Notes under the pieces: model-generated
What the model saw: the letters and a program-made list of their open reading frames with translations, nothing else
Told to the model about the DNA's origin: nothing
Databases searched by the model: none
Made by a program: the position numbers and the translations under genes
Source: Microcystis sp. T1-4
Lineage (GTDB): Bacteria > Cyanobacteriota > Cyanobacteriia > Cyanobacteriales > Microcystaceae
Reading direction: 5' to 3'
Length of the DNA: 24,911 nucleotides
Assembly: GCF_000297435.1 (NCBI RefSeq)
Contig: NZ_CAIP01000409.1
Coordinates: forward strand, 1-24,911
Shown: in pieces, positions 6,811 through 14,766 of the stretch
Layout: each line of letters starts with the position of its first letter
Numbering within the stretch: position 1 is the stretch's first letter

Positions 6811-8052
6811 CTATCTTAACCCCTTAAAAATAATACGATTGTCTTCCATCTGAGGAATATTGAAGTTAATATCTAATACTTTTGATAAAGCTTGACCCCA
6901 TAAATTAAAACGATTGTAAGTTGCTCTAATACTTTTAGTAGTTTTTTCTACTGAGTTCCTAAATTCATTGTCAGGGTTAGATAATAATCCTTTAAAAGCA
7001 TTTTCTATCTGTTCTTTGTTTTTCTCGGCAGCTGCTCTAATTAGATCATCGCAAAAGTAAAAAACCATCACATCTAAAATTGCTCGATTGAACTGACTTC
7101 GATACTTTCCTTCTTTATATAACCAGAGACGAGAAAAGTTTTTCTCTCCAAAAATATTAATTGTTGTTTGGACAGCTTTTTCAAATTGATCAACAACATT
7201 GATAATTTCATCTGAGCGTTTTTCCCATTCTTGATTGAAATTTTGACAGGTTTTATCTAGAAGTATCTTAACATCACCGCGATAATCGGATAAATAATAA
7301 TGAAAAGCTACATAACGCAATAGTATATCAGTGTCGCGCATCCGGAAATCGGGATAGGAAGATTTAAATATTTTCTTTAATGCTTGACTTTCGATCGCTC
7401 GATCATCTAAAAAATTAATAAAACCCCCTGGGTGTAATGCTTGTCTTAATTCTTGAGAAGACAAAGGGGTATTTTCCACATTGAGACGCAGAAAAATTTT
7501 ATGGAGGAAACTCTCCGTTTTCCAATTACGGATAACAATCGTGCGGATAGTTTGATTATCCAGTTGGTCTAAGAAATCATTTAAATTGAAGTCATTTTCT
7601 AGATCCTGATATTGGCAGCCATTGAGATTATCTAGAAATTCTAAATCTTTTAAAGTAAAACTATTATTAGGTGTGGCACTGTCACCATAAAACTGTAAAA
7701 TTGTTAGTAGGCGTTGTTTGCCATCAAGAACGATAAATTTACCTTTTTCCTTATTATTAGTAGCTAAGACAATCAGTGGGACTGGAAACCCTAGAATTAG
7801 GGATTCAATAAATCGACTTTTACGAGTAATATTCCAAGCATCTCGTCTTTGAAAGCGCGGATTGAGTTGAATATTTTCTCGAATTAATTGATCGCGGATC
7901 GTTGCGGTAGTCCAATCACTTCCAGCAACAACAGTCTCGGAGATTTCTTTGAGTTGTAGCTTTTTTTGGTTTGCTGATTCTCCTTCAATATCTTCTTCTT
8001 CTTCCGCAAAATCCACCGCTTCTATTTCTTCTAAAATCTCTAACTGTGTCAT
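6811..8052 (-). CDS. DUF262 (GmrSD-N/ParB-like) protein
   Basis: The 413-residue protein has an acidic N-terminus, then a DUF262 domain: NPRFQRRDAW (64-73), SLILGFPVPLIVL (94-106) and FIVLDGKQRLLTIL (107-119), the QR...W and DGxQRL blocks of this ParB-like superfamily. The rest (about 150-413) is helical. DUF262 is the N-terminal half of GmrS/GmrD type IV restriction enzymes and of many phage-defence proteins, where it is thought to use NTP and cut DNA; the C-terminal HNH domain (DUF1524) is absent here. I chose ATG 8052 because a TTG at 8088 falls in the T tract of the guaA terminator and CTCCT (AGGAG on this strand) lies at 8066-8070. It is first gene of the DUF262-HEPN-methyltransferase unit. 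Confidence 0.85.
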   Translation of the reverse strand: MTQLEILEEIEAVDFAEEEEDIEGESANQKKLQLKEISETVVAGSDWTTATIRDQLIRENIQLNPRFQRRDAWNITRKSRFIESLILGFPVPLIVLATNNKEKGKFIVLDGKQRLLTILQFYGDSATPNNSFTLKDLEFLDNLNGCQYQDLENDFNLNDFLDQLDNQTIRTIVIRNWKTESFLHKIFLRLNVENTPLSSQELRQALHPGGFINFLDDRAIESQALKKIFKSSYPDFRMRDTDILLRYVAFHYYLSDYRGDVKILLDKTCQNFNQEWEKRSDEIINVVDQFEKAVQTTINIFGEKNFSRLWLYKEGKYRSQFNRAILDVMVFYFCDDLIRAAAEKNKEQIENAFKGLLSNPDNEFRNSVEKTTKSIRATYNRFNLWGQALSKVLDINFNIPQMEDNRIIFKGLR

Positions 8053-8086
8053 GGTAGTAATTAATCTCCTCAATTGTCTATTCTGC

Positions 8087-8116
8087 AAAAATCCCGCCCC
8101 AATATTTGGACGGGAC
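8087..8116 (-). terminator. Rho-independent terminator of guaA
   Basis: On the minus strand the RNA reads TCCCGTCC, an AATATT-type loop, GGGGCGGGA, then a run of T, about 24 bases after the guaA stop. It separates guaA from the defence operon and places the downstream TTG start candidate inside the T tract. Confidence 0.75.
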
Positions 8117-8140
8117 TAACAATCAATCAATAATTCAATA

Positions 8141-9766
8141 CTACTCCCATTCTATAGTTCCGGGGGGCTTAGAAGTAATATCATAAACCACGCGGTTAAC
8201 TCCCTTAACTTCATTGACAATGCGATTAGAAATTGTCTCCAATAAATCATAGGGAACCCGCGACCAATCGGCAGTCATTCCGTCTTCACTGCTGACTAAA
8301 CGTAGGACAATGGGATAAGCGTAGGTACGTTGATCTCCCATCACTCCCACACTGCGGACAGGCAATAAAACCGCGAAAGCTTGCCAGAAATCGTGATACA
8401 TTCCCTGCTTATTAATCTCGTCGCGCACCACCCAATCTGCATCGCGCAAAATATTTAATTTATCTGCGGTCACTTCCCCTAAAATGCGAATCGCTAAACC
8501 AGGGCCGGGGAAAGGTTGACGACGAACAATTTCTTCCGGAAGACCGATCGATCGACCTAATTTTCTCACCTCATCCTTAAATAATTTTCGCAGGGGTTCG
8601 ACTAATTTAAACCGGAGATTTTTCGGCAGTCCACCAACGTTATGATGACTTTTAATTTTAACCGCGACTCTTTCCCCGGTTTTGGGATCCACATTACTAT
8701 CGGCCGATTCAATCACATCGGGATATAAAGTTCCTTGGGCCAGATAATCAAAGGGTCCCAAACGATTTGATTCTTCTTCAAACACCTGAATAAATTCATG
8801 GCCGATACGACGGCGCTTTTCTTCGGGATCCGTGACACCGGCCACTTGCGCTAAAAATCGCTTTCTAGCGTTGACATACTCGACTCTAATATGGAATTGC
8901 TCGTTAAATATCTGCATTAATCGTTCTGGTTCACCCTTACGCATGAATCCCTGATCGATAAACATACAGGTTAGTTGATCACCGATCGCTCGATGCAACA
9001 AGAATGCTAAGGTAGAGGAGTCCACACCGCCAGATAAAGCCAATAAAACTCGCTTATCGCCCACTTTTGCCCTAATTTCTCGGATCGATTCCTCGACAAA
9101 AGCTTCCGTGGTCCAAGTGGGTTCGCATTTGCAGATATGATAGACGAAATTCCGAATTAAGGCGATTCCTCCTACAGAATGGACAACTTCCGGGTGAAAC
9201 TGCACTCCAAAGAGTTTTTTCCTGTGATCGGCAATGGCCGCACAATCGGTATTATCGGTATGAGCGAGAATTTCAAAACCCGATGGCAATTCCACGCAGG
9301 AATCTCCGTGACTCATCCAAGCGGTGGAACCGTCCTCGACATTGGTTAATAAATCGGTAGGATCGTTGATAAATAGGGATGCTTTGCCGTATTCGGCCCG
9401 TTTTGCCCGTTCTACCCTGCCCCCTAACTGCTGTACCATCAATTGCATCCCGTAGCAAACTCCGAGGACGGGTACACCTAAATTCCAAATTTCGGGATCA
9501 CAGTGGGGCGCTCCAGGATCATAGACGGAATTGGGACCGCCCGAAAGAATTATTCCTTTCGGGTTGATTTGGACCAACTGTTCGGCGCTGGTACGATAGG
9601 AGAGAACTTCCGAGTAAACATTGGTTTCCCGGATTCTGCGGGCGATTAATTCAGAATACTGGGAGCCAAAGTCAAGAATGATGATTATTTGACGATTAAG
9701 GCTATTAGTGAAGGACTCTGAGGGCAAAGTCTCTTGAGGGGTAGGAAGGGGGGTTTGAGTTGTCAC
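8141..9766 (-). CDS. guaA: GMP synthase (glutamine-hydrolysing)
   Basis: The 541-residue cytosolic enzyme converts XMP to GMP using ATP and glutamine in purine biosynthesis. The N-terminal class I amidotransferase domain has the nucleophile loop GVCYGMQ and the His/Glu pair in GVQFHPEVVH; the ATP-pyrophosphatase domain has its P-loop LALSGGVDSS; the C-terminal dimerisation domain has RQPFPGPGLAIRILGE and ends in KPPGTIEWE. Length and motifs are complete. I prefer the GTG at 9766 (MTTQTPLPTPQ) to a TTG nine bases upstream, on likeness to remembered cyanobacterial GuaA starts; neither has a strong ribosome binding site. A terminator follows. cbiD lies upstream on the same strand with a MITE in between. 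Confidence 0.96.
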   Translation of the reverse strand: MTTQTPLPTPQETLPSESFTNSLNRQIIIILDFGSQYSELIARRIRETNVYSEVLSYRTSAEQLVQINPKGIILSGGPNSVYDPGAPHCDPEIWNLGVPVLGVCYGMQLMVQQLGGRVERAKRAEYGKASLFINDPTDLLTNVEDGSTAWMSHGDSCVELPSGFEILAHTDNTDCAAIADHRKKLFGVQFHPEVVHSVGGIALIRNFVYHICKCEPTWTTEAFVEESIREIRAKVGDKRVLLALSGGVDSSTLAFLLHRAIGDQLTCMFIDQGFMRKGEPERLMQIFNEQFHIRVEYVNARKRFLAQVAGVTDPEEKRRRIGHEFIQVFEEESNRLGPFDYLAQGTLYPDVIESADSNVDPKTGERVAVKIKSHHNVGGLPKNLRFKLVEPLRKLFKDEVRKLGRSIGLPEEIVRRQPFPGPGLAIRILGEVTADKLNILRDADWVVRDEINKQGMYHDFWQAFAVLLPVRSVGVMGDQRTYAYPIVLRLVSSEDGMTADWSRVPYDLLETISNRIVNEVKGVNRVVYDITSKPPGTIEWE

Positions 9767-9884
9767 TGCGATCAAAAAAAGAAACTGGCAGGAAAAGGTT
9801 AAAGATTTGTAAACTAAATCGGCTATTGTTCTGGAAATAAGCTACAATAGTATGGCCTTATTAGTTTCATTTTTTAAGACTAAA

Positions 9885-10100
9885 TAGGGCTTGCTGAATA
9901 AATGTGAAATGTAGGCAAAGTAAGGGTTTTGGGGCTTTACGAGCGAAACAGGTGCAAGATTTTGAGAGAATCGTCGTTCAAAACCTTGCGTCTTCATCGG
10001 CCCGCGTCCTGTAGGGGCGAAGCATTCGGGCAATAACCTATCGGTGAAACCGTAGATTTTCTATCCGAATGCTTCGCCCGTACTTTTTCAGCAAGCCCTA
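9885..10100. mobile_element. 216-bp MITE, copy 2 (IS630/Tc1-like, TA target)
   Basis: It begins TAGGGCTTGCTGAATAAA and ends TTTTTCAGCAAGCCCTA, with TA at both ends; its terminal repeats are cleaner than those of copy 1 at 181-396. The internal hairpin GGGGCGAAGCATTCGG / CCGAATGCTTCGCCC is conserved. It sits 27 bp after the cbiD stop and upstream of guaA, and its hairpin could attenuate read-through from cbiD. The internal left half differs from copy 1 at many positions, so the copies are not recent twins. Confidence 0.8.
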
Positions 10101-10127
10101 AATATTCCCACGATCATAGCACGGTCA

Positions 10128-11252
10128 CTAGGGAGTGACTTGTAGATTTTGCAAAAATTTAAGGCCATTTTCGCTTTTGCTGATCAAAGAACGAGAGCGA
10201 TCGAATAAAATACAACCGACCCCAAGATGACCGTTACTGTGGTTATAAACGTATTCTTGGCAACGGCGATCAATCGTATTAGCCATTTCTCCATAGATGC
10301 GTTCCACCCAATTATCGCCCGTTTGCCGGTCTAATTGACGCAGATATTCCAGACCGTTTTCGCTGGTGCTACTGTCAAAAATTTGCCGGAGATGGGGGGT
10401 AGCTAAACCCATTTTAGCGGCGTAGGCGGTGAGAATTTCCCGACGACCATCGGCCAGATGATGGTGAGTCTGAAAGATTCCCCCGGCAAGTTTAATTAAT
10501 TTACCGTGATAACCAAACAAAAGAATTTCAGAGATTCCCTGTAATTGTGCCTCTAATAACATCGGCCCGATCCAATTGGCTGTTTTTACCAAAATATCAG
10601 GATTAATACCCATTTGAGGGGCTAAATCTAAGCCATTTTCCCCGATACAAAACACCAAGCGATCAAAACGAAGGGATAAATTTTTTAATTGCTTGCGAAA
10701 GATTTCCAACTGTCCGGGAGCGCTCAGGGGTTGGGAAATGCCAGTGGTACCCAACAAAGATAATCCCTCTACCACGCCAAAAGCGGCGTTAGAAGTCCTT
10801 GTGGCCAGTTTTTTGCCTTCTGGCAGGATAATCGTCACTTTGATGCTTTGTTGGGGCAGTAACAGGGGTCTGAGGTTTTCTTGCAGCAGACGCTGGGCAT
10901 AACTATAAATAGCTGATTTTCCACCATTATCAACCTGTAGGCCGATTCCTTCGCCGCCTTGAATCTCTATCTCTTGATTACCCGTTTTTCTTTCTACTAA
11001 CGCCCATATAGGGGTATTTCTAGTTAAATCTAAATTATCCCCCGGATCGCTGCGGGTGATGGCTAGGGCAGCATCGGGGTTGAGTCGGGCAACTTGTTCG
11101 ATGGCAATTGTAACGGCTTCTGGCGGTTCTAAAAGATTAAAAGTAACGGAATTTAGCTCATTTTCGCCGTGGAGATGCTGGAGAGATGCGATCGCACTGG
11201 CACAGGCAAAAACTGGTAAACTGTAACCGGAACGGGGTGGGGAGATAGACAT
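10128..11252 (-). CDS. cbiD: Cobalt-precorrin-5B C1-methyltransferase
   Basis: The 374-residue cytosolic protein matches CbiD of the anaerobic cobalamin (pseudocobalamin in many cyanobacteria) pathway, which methylates cobalt-precorrin-5B at C1 using S-adenosylmethionine. Visible family blocks are the N-terminal RSGYSLPVFACASAIASL, VTIILPEGKKLATRTSNAAF, GLSLLGTTGISQPLS and the C-terminal KMGLATPHLRQI. The length is normal and the start ATG is unambiguous. The first 82 codons and 70 bp of upstream DNA are duplicated at 13265-13582 at about 98% identity. guaA follows on the same strand. Confidence 0.93.
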   Translation of the reverse strand: MSISPPRSGYSLPVFACASAIASLQHLHGENELNSVTFNLLEPPEAVTIAIEQVARLNPDAALAITRSDPGDNLDLTRNTPIWALVERKTGNQEIEIQGGEGIGLQVDNGGKSAIYSYAQRLLQENLRPLLLPQQSIKVTIILPEGKKLATRTSNAAFGVVEGLSLLGTTGISQPLSAPGQLEIFRKQLKNLSLRFDRLVFCIGENGLDLAPQMGINPDILVKTANWIGPMLLEAQLQGISEILLFGYHGKLIKLAGGIFQTHHHLADGRREILTAYAAKMGLATPHLRQIFDSSTSENGLEYLRQLDRQTGDNWVERIYGEMANTIDRRCQEYVYNHSNGHLGVGCILFDRSRSLISKSENGLKFLQNLQVTP

Positions 11253-11345
11253 GAATAGGGTCGATAGCCAATCAAATTAGCCGTGATCTGATTATAGAAC
11301 TAGGGGGCAACCGCTGCTATTTTTGATCATTCTTTGACATCCTCA

Positions 11346-11371
11346 CCACGCTATCTTTTTAAGGATAGTGG
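11346..11371. repeat. Short hairpin, possible IS200/IS605-type end remnant
   Basis: CCACGCTATC pairs with GATAGTGG (one bulge) around a TTTTTAAG loop, preceded by TTTGACATCCTCA. Subterminal imperfect hairpins of this sort mark IS200/IS605/TnpB element ends in cyanobacteria, but no transposase or tnpB remains. The segment is absent from the duplicated block at 13.3-14.1 kb. It could instead terminate the hepT transcript. Confidence 0.3.
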
Positions 11372-11443
11372 CTGAATGGGTTTGATGCTTGACCCAAAAA
11401 ATGCCTAATCGCTTAGATATTACCTCCATGTTGTCAACTGATT

Positions 11444-11782
11444 TTAATTATTTTCATTAGCAATAATTTGCTGAATTTGTTGTTTTAATTTAGGTAAATT
11501 ATCTTTAATAACTCCCCAAACTTCATCTACATTGATTCCCGTGTAGCTATGGATTAAAATATCTCGAAACCCTGCAATTTTACGCCAAGTAATTTCAGGA
11601 TATTTTTTTCTAATCTCAGGAGAGAGTTGTTTAACAGCTTCTCCAATGACTTCAAAACAGCGAATCACAGCATCTTGAATTAATAAGGATTGATAGAATC
11701 TGTCTTTTCCCTCCTGTGTATAAGATTCGATTCGTTCAATTCTGTCTAAAATATCACCTAAATAAATTAAGTCATCATTCAT
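11444..11782 (-). CDS. hepT: HepT-like HEPN RNase toxin (DUF86)
   Basis: The 112-residue helical protein carries the HEPN active site RDILIHSY, i.e. Arg73-x4-His78-x-Tyr80, typical of HepT toxins, which cleave RNA and are silenced when MntA AMPylates the motif tyrosine. The N-terminus has the usual pattern of this family (LGDILDRIERIESYT, then VIRCFEVIGEAVKQL). I chose the ATG at 11782, which overlaps the mntA stop by four bases (ATGA), giving translational coupling; a longer frame starting 13 codons upstream would run into mntA. Order antitoxin then toxin, as in known MntA-HepT pairs. A truncated second copy lies at 13584-13802. Confidence 0.9.
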   Translation of the reverse strand: MNDDLIYLGDILDRIERIESYTQEGKDRFYQSLLIQDAVIRCFEVIGEAVKQLSPEIRKKYPEITWRKIAGFRDILIHSYTGINVDEVWGVIKDNLPKLKQQIQQIIANENN

Positions 11783-12075
11783 AAAGGAATCACCTCTTTC
11801 ATGATTCTTTCCCGAAAACAATCTCGTAAACTGTTAATAGTAGCCACATCAACCTTACAGCCTAAATAATCTTCTAAGTCTTGAATTAAACCAATTCTAT
11901 CTAATAAGTTGCGCCCTTGTTCCATTTCTACTAAAAAGTCAATATCACTGTCATTGCTGTCTTCTCCTCTGGCAACTGATCCAAATATTAGAATATTAAA
12001 TGCTCCATGTTTTCGAGCAATTTTTATAATATTTTCTCGTCTTTCTTTAAGAAGTTGATAGCGTTTCATTTTCAT
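11779..12075 (-). CDS. mntA: MntA-like nucleotidyltransferase antitoxin
   Basis: This 98-residue minimal nucleotidyltransferase has the signature FGSVARG followed by SDIDFLVE, so Gly32-Ser33-x10-Asp44-x-Asp46, the complete GSx10DxD catalytic set. Family members add AMP units to the tyrosine of HepT and neutralise it. The C-terminal part (LGCKVDVATINSLRDCFRERI) matches the usual end of the fold. I chose ATG 12075 with CGGGA just upstream; a GTG at 12090 is possible. The pair forms one transcription unit on the minus strand downstream of the GTPase-like gene. Confidence 0.88.
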   Translation of the reverse strand: MKMKRYQLLKERRENIIKIARKHGAFNILIFGSVARGEDSNDSDIDFLVEMEQGRNLLDRIGLIQDLEDYLGCKVDVATINSLRDCFRERIMKEVIPL

Positions 12076-12134
12076 AATTTCCCGAATCACTCAATATTTT
12101 TTTGGGCAAGCAATATTAGTTTTTCCTACAATAA

Positions 12135-12959
12135 TTATAGCATTTTACCCGTACATAACCAATATAAGGGTTCAATTAGTCCAAAAGGTTGCCATTCTTG
12201 AGGATTTCTAATCACGGCCGATGTTCCCTCTTTACTTTTTGATTGAATAATTGAATTTGGTTCGCAATATTTACCAAATACTCCGAAGGATGAAGTGGTA
12301 AAATATTCAACTTTTCCCTTGTCCTCCTGAGTCCAATTTTCTAGGATTGCATACATTTTAGGAAAGCGTCTTTGTACCAGACCACGAGGATCATCTCGAT
12401 TAACCCAAAGTTCTGATAAATCACATTTCGTGACAGCAAAAGCGATACGACAACCTTGCGGGTTACGCTGTGTTAAATCTGTAGTAAATTTTTCTAAAGA
12501 CTTAGCATATACCTCATCTTCTCGATGAGATGTTCCATCTATTGGTAAGAAATATCCACCTATATCACTAAATAAATCATCATAATATTCTGTGAAGTTA
12601 TTAGATGATGAAAACTCTTTAATATCTCTCAAGAGAGTATCTGGCATATCGTAGATATCAAATGAAACTTCTTCTGTATTTTTAGCCCAAAATAATCCTT
12701 TTATTTCCAGAGTAATAGTAAAACGATATAAAGGATGATCGCAAAAGCTACGGTTAAATTCTGTTGGGTTTAACATCACTTGCTCTTTTAAAATGTTTTC
12801 TGCCTTATAACTCAATTCTTTTGCAAACGGATAACTCGGTGTTACTTGACAAGATAAGACCTTTTTAGATTTTACCTGATGTTTTTGATGATAAGCTAAA
12901 GTCGCAAGATAAGTGCTTAATCCTGCTGCATAAGAACCTATACCGATGATAATAGTCAT
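12135..12959 (-). CDS. P-loop GTPase-like protein with Walker A lysine lost
   Basis: I do not recognise a named family. The 274-residue protein begins IIIGIGSYAAGLSTYLATL: this is a Walker A/G1 loop (GxxxxGKS) in which the invariant lysine is Leu14. Later come DIYDMPDTLL (101-110), placed like Walker B/G3, and AVTKCDL (175-181), a good TKxD G4 motif for guanine. The order and spacing resemble TRAFAC-class GTPase-like proteins of bacterial conflict systems. There are no membrane segments. The GAGG ribosome binding site before ATG 12959 is good. It lies just upstream of mntA-hepT on the same strand and between the two copies of that cassette. It may bind GTP without hydrolysis or be inactive. 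Confidence 0.6.
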   Translation of the reverse strand: MTIIIGIGSYAAGLSTYLATLAYHQKHQVKSKKVLSCQVTPSYPFAKELSYKAENILKEQVMLNPTEFNRSFCDHPLYRFTITLEIKGLFWAKNTEEVSFDIYDMPDTLLRDIKEFSSSNNFTEYYDDLFSDIGGYFLPIDGTSHREDEVYAKSLEKFTTDLTQRNPQGCRIAFAVTKCDLSELWVNRDDPRGLVQRRFPKMYAILENWTQEDKGKVEYFTTSSFGVFGKYCEPNSIIQSKSKEGTSAVIRNPQEWQPFGLIEPLYWLCTGKML

Positions 12960-13264
12960 AACATTTACCTCACAGAAATAATGTGTTTAAAAAGGTTGAA
13001 TAACTGGACTATTAACCCCACCTACAAACCCATCAAAGACCAATTCAAGAAAAAGAAACTTAGCTGACATTGAGCAGTTAATGGCGGTGGGAGCCTCGCT
13101 TTCTTGGCTGAGTAAAAGGCAGTATAAATGAACTTCCCCGTTGACAAAAGGCCATAACATCTGCTGTAGGAGGGATTAAGAGTATTCAAACCAATCGTCC
13201 CCAAGTCCTCCAATAAAGTCCGAAAACTAGGCCCGGGAAAGTTCTCTTAATTCCTTTTTTTCTT
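12960..13264 (-). other. Spacer with a possible transposase C-terminal remnant
   Basis: On the minus strand from about 13240 an open stretch reads ENFPGPSFRTLLEDLGTIG then NTLNPSYSRCY and continues with no family features. The PSFRTLLEDLGTI segment is reminiscent of C-terminal ends of IS4/IS1634-type transposases as I remember them; this is weak. It lies next to the breakpoint of the duplicated cbiD 5' segment, which would suit an insertion-sequence remnant. There is no intact gene here. Confidence 0.25.
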
Positions 13265-13510
13265 TATAGGGGTATTTCTAGTTAAATCTAAATTATCCCC
13301 CGGATCGCTGCGGGTGATGGCTAGGGCAGCATCGGGGTTCAGTCGGGCAACTTGTTCGATGGCAATTGTAACGGCTTCTGGCGGTTCTAAAAGATTAAAA
13401 GTAACGGAATTTAGCTCATTTTCGCCGTGGAGATGCTGGAGAGATGCGATCGCACTGGCACAGGCAAAAACTGGTAAAGTGTAACCGGAACGGGGTGGGG
13501 AGATAGACAT
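13265..13510 (-). pseudogene. Duplicated 5' fragment of cbiD
   Basis: The first 82 codons of cbiD (MSISPPRSGYTLPVFACA to LDLTRNTPI) are repeated, with about six differences over the 318-bp block 13265-13582 against 11007-11324, including upstream non-coding bases. After NTPI the frame runs into unrelated codons and stops. Product activity is not expected. The duplication continues on the other side into hepT/mntA sequence after a 238-bp deletion. Confidence 0.85.
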
Positions 13511-13583
13511 GAATAGGGGCTATAGCCAATCAAATTAGCCGTGATCTGATTATAGAACTAGGGGGCAACCGCTGCTATTTTTC

Positions 13584-13802
13584 TCAAAACCCTGCAATTT
13601 TACGCCAAGTAATTTCAGGATATTTTTTTCTAATCTCAGGAGAGCGTTGTTTAACAGCTTCTCCAATGACTTCAAAACAGCGAATCACAGCATCTTGAAT
13701 TAATAAAGATTGATAGAATCTGTCTTTTCCCTCCTGTGTATAAGATTCGATTCGTTCAATTCTGTCTAAAATATCACCTAAATAAATTAAGTCATCCTTC
13801 AT
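13584..13802 (-). pseudogene. Truncated second copy of hepT
   Basis: The 72 codons are nearly identical to hepT at 11444-11782 up to WRKIAGF, then stop. The first active-site codon, CGA for Arg73, is TGA here, and a 238-bp deletion (matching 11325-11562) removes the rest of the HEPN motif including His and Tyr. Without Rx4HxY it cannot be a working HepT nuclease; a dimerising fragment is conceivable. Confidence 0.85.
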
Positions 13803-14218
13803 AAAGGAATCACCTCTTTCATGATTCTTTCCCGAAAATAATCTCGCAAAATGTTAATAGCATCTACATCAACCTTACAGCCTAAATAATCTTCTAAGTC
13901 TTGAATTAAACCAATTCTATCTAATGAGTTGCGCCCTTGTTCCATTTCTACTAAAAAGTCAATATCACTGTTATTGCTGTCTTATCCTCTGGCAACTGCT
14001 CCAAATATTAGAATATTAAATGCTCGAAAAAATCGAGCAATTTTTATAAAATTATCTTGTTTTTCTTGAAGAAGTTGATAGCGTTTGATTTTTATAATTA
14101 TCTCTTTGACTAAAGCCTTGTTATACTCATTTTCTGAGTCTGTTATTTTTCCATTTTTCGGTTTTTTTTTCGGTGTATAACTATTACTAGGGTATGGAAG
14201 CTCTTCCCTGATAACCAC
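13799..14218 (-). pseudogene. Second copy of mntA, nonsense and active-site mutated
   Basis: This matches mntA with about two dozen differences over 300 bp. The G-S of the catalytic motif is Gly-Ala (FGAVARG) and the next codon, GAA in the intact copy, is TAA. Downstream of that stop the frame is still open and well conserved (SDIDFLVEMEQGRN to the C-terminus), as expected of a recent nonsense mutation. The two start-region methionine codons are now Ile, and the open frame extends upstream to about 14218 over unrelated lysine-rich codons. Neither catalysis nor full-length product is expected. Confidence 0.8.
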
Positions 14219-14280
14219 TGTATTCTCTGCTGGTAGTTAAAGGATGAAAACGAATTTGACTTTTTTTAAATAAACTCAAA

Positions 14281-14448
<168 letters not shown>

Positions 14449-14531
14449 ATGATCTATTGTCTTAAGCGATCGCTTTTCTTTTCTGGTGCATTAACAAACT
14501 ATAGTAGGTCTGACAGCATTTCTCATCATTG

Positions 14532-14570
14532 AAACTGCCTGGGGGAAATTTTAGTACAAATGCTCGGACT
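14532..14570 (-). repeat. 39-bp dispersed repeat, copy 1 (inverted to 20326)
   Basis: The reverse complement begins AGTCCGAGCATTTGTACTAA, continues AATTTCCCC and ends CAGTTT, matching 20326-20364 on the plus strand at 37 of 39 positions. It lies 266 bp upstream of ndhC; the other copy lies 138 bp upstream of the peroxiredoxin gene. Function unknown; it may be a mobile-element end or a shared regulatory segment. Confidence 0.75.
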
Positions 14571-14766
14571 GGTAACTCCGGCGCTCCCGTGCCATCTTAA
14601 CGGGTAATCTGGATAGTCAATAGCTGATTACGGCCAATTCTTTGTCACCCCGTCAGAGCAAGAGCAAAGCAGGAACAGAAGCAAAGCTCAACCCAATGAT
14701 TAGCTAATGGTATCGATAAACATCTTCAATGCTGCTTTTGAGAAGGAGACGGGTTGCTAAAGCCTC

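Noticed and set aside
9273..9567. Frames on both strands inside guaA
   Set aside because: They overlap a complete, well-conserved GuaA reading frame and show no features of their own.
14571..14640. tRNA-like look of the GC-rich stretch after the 39-bp repeat
   Set aside because: I could not form an acceptor stem plus TΨC arm; no tRNA supported anywhere in the window.
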